Positions 11,208 to 17,272 of a stretch of DNA of 17,272 nucleotides are shown here, in pieces; position 1 is the stretch's first letter; every line of letters starts with the position of its first letter. Origin of the DNA: UBA6120 sp964495145 (lineage in GTDB: Bacteria > Bacillota_I > Bacilli_A > RFN20 > CAG-826); NCBI GenBank assembly GCA_964495145.1, contig CAZBUP010000026.1:1-17272 (forward strand), read 5' to 3'. The position numbers and the translations under genes were made by a program. Below the pieces are notes generated by a model that was given only the letters and a program-made list of their open reading frames with translations, was not told the DNA's origin and ran no database searches.

Positions 11208-13724
11208 ATGAAAGCCCCTTATACCCCGATGATGATGCAATACCTGCACATCAAGGAAAAGCATCCCGACACCTTGATCCTTTTCCGCTTGGGGGATTTC
11301 TACGAATTTTTCTTCGATGACGCGAAAATCGCCTCCAAGGAACTGCAACTGGTCTTGACCGGAAAAAACGCCGGGGCCAAGCAACGGGTCCCGATGTGCG
11401 GCGTCCCCCATCACGCCATCAAGAGTTATGTGACCAAACTGGTCAACCGCGGCTATAAAGTCGGCGTGGTCGAACAACTGGAAGACCCGGCTTTGGCCGA
11501 AGGCTTGGTCGACCGCGACGTGATTCAAATCGTGACCCCGGGCGCTTTCATCGATGCCCATGGTAGCGACAACAACTACATTACCGCCCTCGACGACACC
11601 GGGCTTCATTTCGTCTTGGTGTCCAGCGACATCACCACCGGGGAGTTGACGGTCGCCAACCTCGAACGCGACCTGGTCAGTTTGACAAGCGAACTCGACC
11701 GGCTCCAAACCCGGGAAATCGTCGTCAATTCTTCGTTTGACGAAACGTTCGTCGCCGCCTTGCTCGACGGGCGGCGCCTTCTCATTTCGCGAGAAGACGA
11801 TGACGAGGTTCCCCTCGATTACGAACCGCTGCTTGAGGACATCCGCGACGGCTTCCAGATGAAAGCCATCGCCCGTTTGATTCATTATTTGGAAAAGACC
11901 CAGAAACGGGCCTTGAATTATTTGAAGAAAGCCCAAGTTTACAAAGCCCAAGCCACCTTGAGAATCGACGCGTTCTCACAGGCCAACCTCGAACTGGTCC
12001 AATCACTTCGCAACCAAGAGAAATATGGTTCGCTATTTTGGCTCCTTGACGACACCAAGACGGCGATGGGCACTCGAAAGTTGAAACAATGGATCAATCG
12101 GCCCAGCGCCGATGGCGATACGATCGGTCGTCGCCAAGACATGATTGCCGCTTTGATTGATCAGTTTTTGGCCCGCGAGGAATTGACGCGCCAGTTGGGC
12201 GAGGTCTATGACCTCGAACGGCTGATGGCCCGGATCGGCTATGGCAATACCCACGGTCGCGACATGCTCCAATTGAAGCAATCATTGGCCCAACTGCCCC
12301 AAATCAAACAGACGTTAAGCCAAATCGAAGAACCCCATTTTCAGGCGTTCGCCGCCTCGATGGACACGCTTGACGACCTTCACGCCATATTGGAACAAGC
12401 GATTGACGAAGACGCGCCGATCACCATCAAGGACGGGGGCATTTTCAAACGCGGCTATGACCAGGAATTGGATGAATTGATCGACTTGGCTTCCGGAGGC
12501 AAAGTTTGGATCGGAGCCCTTGAAGCCCGAGAGCGGGAACGAACCGGGATTAAAAACCTCAAGGTCGGTTATAACAAGGTGTTTGGCTATTATATCGAGG
12601 TCAGCCAAGGCAGCTTGGCTCTCGTAACCCCCGAATGCTTATATGAACGGAAACAGACCTTAACGACTTGCGAGCGGTTCATTACCCCGGAACTCAAGGA
12701 AAAGGAAATCCAAATCCTCCATGCCGAGGAACGGCGCCAAACGCTGGAGTACGAGTTATTCCTCAAATTGCGCCGCTTGGTCGAAAAGCAAACCCGCCCA
12801 ATCCAAACCTTGGCCGACCAATTGGCGGAACTCGATGTTTTGCTGTCTTTGGCGGCCGTGTCCAGCAAAAACGGCTACGTGCGGCCGACCTTTAATCAGA
12901 ATCGAATCATCGCCGTCAAACAAGGGCGCCATCCCGTCATCGAAAAAGTGATGAAAGTCAACCGCTACGTCGCTAACGACATCGATTTCGACGCCAAGAC
13001 GGATATTTTGTTAATAACCGGTCCGAACATGGGCGGCAAATCAACCTATATGCGCCAGTTGGCCTTGATCGTGATTTTGGCCCAAATGGGCTCGTTCGTT
13101 CCGGCCCAAACCGCCAATTTGATGATTTTCGATCAAATTTTCACCCGCATCGGGGCTTCCGACGACTTGGTCAGCGGCCAATCGACCTTCATGGTCGAAA
13201 TGAATGAATCGAATTATGCCTTGCGCCACGCCACCAAGGATTCGCTGCTTTTATTTGACGAGATTGGGCGCGGCACCGCCACCTACGACGGTATGGCCCT
13301 AGCCCAAGCCATCATGGAATACATCGGGACCAAGATCAAGGCCAAGACGATCTTTTCGACCCACTACCACGAATTGACGACACTCGACGCCCATTTGCCC
13401 AATTTGAAAAACATCCAGGTTTTGGTCGCCGAGGAAGAGGACAAAGTCACGTTCCTGTACCAAGTGGCACCTGGGGCCATGAACAAGTCTTACGGCATCA
13501 ACGTGGCCCGATTGGCCCATCTGCCCGATACCTTGCTGAATCGGGCCAAGGAAATATTGCTCAGTTTAGAGAAAAACGGGGTCAAGACCTCGCGCAAAGT
13601 CATGAAGGAACCCGAACCGGAAACTGATTCGTGGCGCCGAGAAATCGACAAACTCGATCCGCTGGCCATTACCCCGATGGAAGCCCTCCGTTTCCTTTAT
13701 GATTTGAAGAAGAAAACCAAATAA
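11208..13724 (+). CDS. mutS: DNA mismatch repair protein MutS
   Basis: Mismatch-recognition ATPase. The 838-residue protein begins MKAPYTPMMMQYLHIKEKHP and carries the mismatch-reading Phe-x-Glu motif (F31, E33 in GDFYEFFFDD). The connector, core lever and clamp domains follow. The ATPase domain has Walker A GPNMGGKST (605-613), the QSTFMVEM signature, Walker B LLLFDEIGRGT (D684, E685) and the STHYHELT motif. Length is close to B. subtilis MutS (858). The start is fixed by alignment of the N-terminal domain, not by a ribosome-binding site, as only a weak one is visible. The TAA stop is one base before the mutL ATG. Confidence 0.98.
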   Translation: MKAPYTPMMMQYLHIKEKHPDTLILFRLGDFYEFFFDDAKIASKELQLVLTGKNAGAKQRVPMCGVPHHAIKSYVTKLVNRGYKVGVVEQLEDPALAEGLVDRDVIQIVTPGAFIDAHGSDNNYITALDDTGLHFVLVSSDITTGELTVANLERDLVSLTSELDRLQTREIVVNSSFDETFVAALLDGRRLLISREDDDEVPLDYEPLLEDIRDGFQMKAIARLIHYLEKTQKRALNYLKKAQVYKAQATLRIDAFSQANLELVQSLRNQEKYGSLFWLLDDTKTAMGTRKLKQWINRPSADGDTIGRRQDMIAALIDQFLAREELTRQLGEVYDLERLMARIGYGNTHGRDMLQLKQSLAQLPQIKQTLSQIEEPHFQAFAASMDTLDDLHAILEQAIDEDAPITIKDGGIFKRGYDQELDELIDLASGGKVWIGALEARERERTGIKNLKVGYNKVFGYYIEVSQGSLALVTPECLYERKQTLTTCERFITPELKEKEIQILHAEERRQTLEYELFLKLRRLVEKQTRPIQTLADQLAELDVLLSLAAVSSKNGYVRPTFNQNRIIAVKQGRHPVIEKVMKVNRYVANDIDFDAKTDILLITGPNMGGKSTYMRQLALIVILAQMGSFVPAQTANLMIFDQIFTRIGASDDLVSGQSTFMVEMNESNYALRHATKDSLLLFDEIGRGTATYDGMALAQAIMEYIGTKIKAKTIFSTHYHELTTLDAHLPNLKNIQVLVAEEEDKVTFLYQVAPGAMNKSYGINVARLAHLPDTLLNRAKEILLSLEKNGVKTSRKVMKEPEPETDSWRREIDKLDPLAITPMEALRFLYDLKKKTK

Positions 13725-13725
13725 T

Positions 13726-15444
13726 ATGGGAAAAATCATTTTACTAGATAATGCTTTGGCCAACATGATCGCCGCCGGCGAAGTCATCGAACGCCCGAGC
13801 AGCGTCGTCAAGGAATTGGTAGAAAACAGCCTCGACGCTCAAGCCCGGCGCATCGATATCCGCGTTTATGAAGGCGGTCGAACGAAAATCATCGTCACCG
13901 ATGACGGCGAGGGCATGGACCGCGACGATGCCGTCTTAGCCCTGAAGCGGCATGCGACCAGCAAGATCAAAACCGAATTCGATTTGTTCCGCATCAAAAC
14001 GCTGGGTTTTCGCGGCGAAGCGTTACCATCCATCACCGCGGTTAGCCAAGTTGAGCTCATAACCGCAACCGGGTGCGGGGCCGGCACCCGCATCCACGCC
14101 CATGAAGATCATCTGGAAGTCGAAGACGCCCCCGGCAAACGCGGGACGTCGATGACCGTCAGCGAACTTTTCTACAATACGCCAGCCCGCCTCAAGCATT
14201 TAAAAAACGACTATGTCGAAAACGCCAGCACGATCGAAATCGTGTCCCGGCTGGCCTTGGCCCATCCCGACGTCGCCTTTTCACTATCGATTGACGACCG
14301 CGAGCAATTGGCGACCACCGGCTTGGGAAAACAGCTGGAAACCATCATGCGGATATATGGTCATGAGGCTGCCAAATACATGATGCCGGTCGCTTATGCT
14401 TGCCCCGATTTCTCATTGTCGGGGTATCTCGGACAACCATCCATTGCCAAATCCAATCGTTATTACATCATCACCTTGCTCAACGGCCGCAGCGTCTATA
14501 TGCCGAAAATCCAAACATCGATCATTGAAGCCTATCGCGATTTTTTGCCGCCGGTGCGCTTTCCTTTCGTCATTTTGAATTTCACGATTGACCCGGCCTT
14601 GGTCGACGTCAACGTCCATCCGAGCAAACGGGAGATCCGTTTCACGAAAGAAGAAGCCTTGAAAGAGGCCTTGCTTCAAGTGATTCCCGCGGCTTTACGC
14701 GAAAAACCTTTGATGGGGACGCCGATCATCAAGACCCCCAAGGACGAAAAACCTCTAGACTTAGTCCTGCCTGACCAGGTTTTATCGCTCCTGGAAGAAG
14801 ACGAACCCCAAACGAAAATCGATCACGAAGCCCCGGGGACGCCCGTTGCCAGAAAGAAAATACCGCAGCTGCGGGCTATCGGTCAGTTACATGAAACTTA
14901 TCTTGTCACCGCCGACGAAGAGGGTGGGTTCGTCTTGATCGACCAGCACGCGGCCGCCGAGCGCATTAATTACGAACGGTTTCAGGCATTGGCCTTAACC
15001 GATAACTATAAAACAACGCCTCTAGTTCCGCTCGTCATCACGATCAAGCCCAGCGAAGAAGCCCTATTTACTCCCGAAAAGAGGATGGTTTTGGAACAAA
15101 CCGGCGTCATTCTTGAACCTTTCGGCATTCACACCTATAAGGTGACCGAGATTCCCTTGTGGGCTCGGGAAGACGATGAACGAAGTTACGTCGAACAATT
15201 GCTCGATCAAATTCTCCACGGCCGGACCACCGATCCGTTGGCGATACGCGACGAAGCCATCGCCTCCAAGAGCTGCAAGCGCAGTCTCAAGGCCAACCAA
15301 TCGCTCACCCTTGCCGAGATGCAACGTTTGATTGCCGACTTATGGAAAACATCGAATCCTTATGCTTGTCCCCATGGGCGTCCGACCATGATCGCCTTCT
15401 CGAAGTACGACCTAGAGAAAATGTTCAATCGGACCGGTTTCTAA
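13726..15444 (+). CDS. mutL: DNA mismatch repair endonuclease MutL
   Basis: Mismatch-repair ATPase and nicking endonuclease. The 572-residue protein has the GHKL ATPase motifs ELVENSLDA (30-38), DDGEGM (59-64), ATSKI and GFRGEAL (94-100). The C-terminal domain has the metal-binding endonuclease motif DQHAAAERINYE (406-417, the D-Q-H-A-x2-E-x4-E pattern) with SCKRSLKANQ and ACPHGRPT (547-554). This MutL therefore belongs to the class that nicks DNA itself, as expected in a MutH-lacking bacterium. A linker of about 50 residues (330-380), rich in Pro and acidic residues, joins the halves. It starts one base after mutS and ends one base before miaA. Confidence 0.98.
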   Translation: MGKIILLDNALANMIAAGEVIERPSSVVKELVENSLDAQARRIDIRVYEGGRTKIIVTDDGEGMDRDDAVLALKRHATSKIKTEFDLFRIKTLGFRGEALPSITAVSQVELITATGCGAGTRIHAHEDHLEVEDAPGKRGTSMTVSELFYNTPARLKHLKNDYVENASTIEIVSRLALAHPDVAFSLSIDDREQLATTGLGKQLETIMRIYGHEAAKYMMPVAYACPDFSLSGYLGQPSIAKSNRYYIITLLNGRSVYMPKIQTSIIEAYRDFLPPVRFPFVILNFTIDPALVDVNVHPSKREIRFTKEEALKEALLQVIPAALREKPLMGTPIIKTPKDEKPLDLVLPDQVLSLLEEDEPQTKIDHEAPGTPVARKKIPQLRAIGQLHETYLVTADEEGGFVLIDQHAAAERINYERFQALALTDNYKTTPLVPLVITIKPSEEALFTPEKRMVLEQTGVILEPFGIHTYKVTEIPLWAREDDERSYVEQLLDQILHGRTTDPLAIRDEAIASKSCKRSLKANQSLTLAEMQRLIADLWKTSNPYACPHGRPTMIAFSKYDLEKMFNRTGF

Positions 15445-15445
15445 G

Positions 15446-16330
15446 ATGATTTACGTGATCACGGGGCCGACGGGAAGCGGCAAATCGCGATTGGCGCTGA
15501 CGTTCGCGTCATTGATCGGCGCACAGATTATCAACGCTGACGCTTTTCAGGTATACCGGGGCCTTGACATCGGAACCAATAAAGTCACGGCGGAAGAACA
15601 AGCCGCCGTCAAGCATCATTTGATTGACGTCGTCGAACCAAATCAAGGTTATGACGTGGCCCGATACCAGCGTGAAGCCCGGGCCGTCATCGCTTCGCTT
15701 CAGCGTCAAAACATTCCAATCGTCATATGTGGGGGAACCGGGTTGTACATCCGGGCCGCGCTTTATCATTACGTTTTTCCGGAACAGGCGCCGATTGAAA
15801 GCGACTATCAAGCGACGGACACCGAAACCCTATTCGCACGCTTGGCTGAAGTCGATCCACAGGCGGCCGCTTCGATCCACCGAAACAATCGGCAGCGGAT
15901 CATCCGTGCCCTCGACATCTATCTAAAGACGGGCACGACCAAAAGCATGCATCTATCGCAAAATAAGCCGGATTTGCTATATAATTGCCGGTTCTTGGCC
16001 ATCGATCAACCGCGGGAACGGCTTTATGGGACGGTTGATCGCCGGGTTGACGACATGATTAATCGTGGTTTGGTTCAAGAAGCCGAATCGCTGTATGCCC
16101 ACTATGGGGCAAAAGCCCAAGCCCTCCAAGCGATTGGCTATAAACAATTGGTCGCTTACTTCGAAAAGCGGTCGACCTTGAGTGAAACCGTGACCAACAT
16201 CAAACTGGCCACCCGCCATTACATCAAACGGCAATACACCTTTTTCCGGCACCAGTTGCCAGTCCAATGGTATCCCGATCATGACGCGGCTTTGGCCGCC
16301 CTATTGAAGGAGCACGCTCACCATGGATGA
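15446..16330 (+). CDS. miaA: tRNA dimethylallyltransferase MiaA
   Basis: Transfers a dimethylallyl group to A37 of tRNAs that read U-starting codons, making i6A37, the substrate of MiaB. The 294-residue protein has the P-loop GPTGSGKS (7-14), the catalytic Asp in INADAFQVYRGLDIGTNK (D32; relatives usually have DSMQVYRG, so Ala-Phe replaces Ser-Met), ICGGTGLYIRA (94-104) with the conserved Thr98, then NRQRIIRALDIY, and the C-terminal QAIGYKQLV and ATRHYIKRQYTFFR. Overall length is normal. It follows mutL after one base and overlaps tcdA by 8 bp; the mutL-miaA order is common in bacteria. Confidence 0.97.
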   Translation: MIYVITGPTGSGKSRLALTFASLIGAQIINADAFQVYRGLDIGTNKVTAEEQAAVKHHLIDVVEPNQGYDVARYQREARAVIASLQRQNIPIVICGGTGLYIRAALYHYVFPEQAPIESDYQATDTETLFARLAEVDPQAAASIHRNNRQRIIRALDIYLKTGTTKSMHLSQNKPDLLYNCRFLAIDQPRERLYGTVDRRVDDMINRGLVQEAESLYAHYGAKAQALQAIGYKQLVAYFEKRSTLSETVTNIKLATRHYIKRQYTFFRHQLPVQWYPDHDAALAALLKEHAHHG

Positions 16331-17009
16331 ACGCTTGACCCGTCTCGAACCATTATTGACGAATGATGCCATTGACCGGCTGAAGCATCTTCGCGTGGCC
16401 GTCGTCGGTCTGGGCGGGGTAGGCGGCACCGCGCTAGAAGCCTTAGCCCGTTCGGGCGTCGGACACTTCCTTTTGATTGATCATGATTTAGTCCAATCCT
16501 CGAACCTCAATCGTCAGATACTTTACTTGGAAGCCGATGTCGGTCATCCAAAAGTCGAAGTCGCTCAAGCGCGAATTCAATCGATTGACCCAGACGTCGA
16601 GGTTACCAAGATGCAAGTTTTCTTAGATGATGCGACCATCGGGATGCTCGACCGATGGCAACCCGATTTCATCATCGATGCCATCGATAGCGTACCCGGC
16701 AAAGCCGCACTCGTGACTTATGCCGCCAGTCACCATTGCCCGATTATATCGAGTCTCGGCATGGGTAATCGGATCGATCCCCGGCAAGTCGTCATCACGA
16801 CGTTAGGGACGACCAGCCACGATCCGCTGGCCAAAGCTTTTCGAAGCGAATTAAGAAAGCGACAAGTCGATTTTGACCAGATCCCGGTCGTCTTTTCAAC
16901 GGAAGAACCGCGCTTAAAAACACGACCGGTCGCCTCACTGATGACTGTCACCTCGACGGCCGGGCTTTTGTTGGCGCATCATTTGCTTGTTACAATATGG
17001 AAGAGGTAG
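16323..17009 (+). CDS. tcdA: tRNA threonylcarbamoyladenosine dehydratase TcdA (ThiF/E1-like)
   Basis: ATP-dependent enzyme that cyclises t6A37 to ct6A37 in tRNAs reading A-starting codons. The 228-residue protein has the E1-like nucleotide-binding motif VVGLGGVGG (27-35), the DHDLVQSSNLNRQ segment (53-65, usually D-x-D-x-V-x-x-x-NxNRQ), AIDSVPGKAAL, a SLGMGNRIDP loop where relatives have GAGxKxDP, and a C-terminal TSTAGLLLAHHLL helix. No CxxC zinc pair or catalytic sulfur-transfer Cys is visible, which argues against ThiF/MoeB and for TcdA. AAGGAG lies 10 nt before the ATG inside miaA. Confidence 0.9.
   Translation: MDERLTRLEPLLTNDAIDRLKHLRVAVVGLGGVGGTALEALARSGVGHFLLIDHDLVQSSNLNRQILYLEADVGHPKVEVAQARIQSIDPDVEVTKMQVFLDDATIGMLDRWQPDFIIDAIDSVPGKAALVTYAASHHCPIISSLGMGNRIDPRQVVITTLGTTSHDPLAKAFRSELRKRQVDFDQIPVVFSTEEPRLKTRPVASLMTVTSTAGLLLAHHLLVTIWKR
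16988..16996 (+). promoter_or_regulatory. Possible extended -10 ahead of fhs
   Basis: TGT-TACAAT within the 3' end of tcdA, with TTGTTG (16968-16973) 17 bp upstream of the hexamer as a weak -35. The expected start falls at the AGAGG site (17002-17006), which leaves almost no leader, so read-through from upstream is equally likely. Confidence 0.3.
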
Positions 17010-17015
17010 AACGAC

Positions 17016-17272
17016 ATGAAACTGAAAAATATCGCTGAAATTGCCAAAAATCTGGGCATTCCCGGACAATACGTGCTTCCATATGGGCACTACAAGGCCA
17101 AGATTGATCTCGCCATCAACGAGAGACTCAAAGATAAACCCGACGGGAAACTCGTCTTGGTGACCGCCATCACGCCCACCAAAGCCGGCGAAGGGAAAAC
17201 AACCACTTCGATTGCATTGGTGGATGGATTGAACCGACTTGGCAAAAAAGCCATCCTGTGCCTACGGGAACC
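17016..17272 (+). CDS. fhs: Formate-tetrahydrofolate ligase, N-terminal part (3' end outside window)
   Basis: ATP-dependent synthesis of 10-formyl-tetrahydrofolate for one-carbon metabolism. About 85 codons are visible and remain open to the window edge. The sequence starts MKLKNIAEIAKNLGIPGQYV and holds the family P-loop region TAITPTKAGEGKTTTSIALV (50-69; relatives usually have TPTPAGEGKTTT), then DGLNRLGKKAILCLREP. AGAGG lies 9 nt before the ATG and overlaps the end of tcdA. It follows tcdA after 6 bases and is probably transcribed with it. Confidence 0.95.
   Translation, partial: MKLKNIAEIAKNLGIPGQYVLPYGHYKAKIDLAINERLKDKPDGKLVLVTAITPTKAGEGKTTTSIALVDGLNRLGKKAILCLRE

Noticed and set aside
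1..17272. Mobile elements, CRISPR arrays, tRNA genes, phage or defence systems
   Set aside because: Searched for on both strands; none seen. All sizeable frames belong to conserved core genes or to the few unassigned proteins listed.

Overview
The window is a gene-dense stretch of conserved chromosome from a bacterium of the Bacillota. The gene order nth / recU / gpsB / rnpB / pgsA / cinA / recA / rny / ymdB / miaB / ymcA / mutS / mutL / miaA follows, with gaps, the known layout of these regions in Bacillus subtilis. The RNase P RNA has the Bacillus-type (class B) conserved blocks. UGA is used as a stop (nth, miaB, the ymcA-like gene and others) and Trp is TGG, so this is the standard bacterial code and not the Mycoplasma code. 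Base composition is near balanced by eye, with a strong preference for C-ending codons. The sporulation genes that sit in these intervals in B. subtilis (spoVS, cotE) are absent, and cinA is reduced to its C-terminal domain. This fits a non-sporulating, streamlined lineage on the Bacilli / Mollicutes-relative side; that placement is inference.

Layout. (1) 1-279: the 3' end of nth, convergent with and overlapping recU. (2) 259-1562, minus strand: a DEDDh exonuclease followed by recU, with a 4-bp start/stop overlap. (3) 1563-1689: a divergent regulatory region holding promoters for both directions and two palindromes. (4) 1690-4555, plus strand: gpsB, rnpB, pgsA, a stand-alone pncC/cinA C-terminal domain and recA, closed by a strong terminator at 4562-4582. 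(5) 4643-5245: a one-gene unit for an unrecognised two-helix membrane protein, with its own promoter and terminator. (6) 5376-6786: a HAAS/DUF1700-type membrane protein overlapping a DUF4097 beta-solenoid protein. (7) 6787-7031: an AT-rich gap with three potential structures. (8) 7032-11155: rny, ymdB, miaB and a short ymcA/ylbF-family gene. (9) 11208-end: mutS, mutL, miaA, tcdA and the start of fhs, nearly without gaps.

How the genes fit together. The window concentrates DNA repair and recombination (Nth, RecU, RecA, MutS, MutL, a DnaQ-like nuclease), RNA turnover (RNase P RNA, RNase Y, YmdB, a YlbF/YmcA-family partner) and modification of tRNA position 37 (MiaA, MiaB, TcdA). GpsB (cell division) and PgsA (phosphatidylglycerol synthesis) serve the envelope. 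No mobile element, CRISPR array, tRNA or phage gene was seen. Nearly all of the region is ordinary core genome. The less explained parts are the membrane protein at 4643-5245, the HAAS-DUF4097 pair, and the regulatory structures at 1563-1689, 6837-7006 and 11125-11145.
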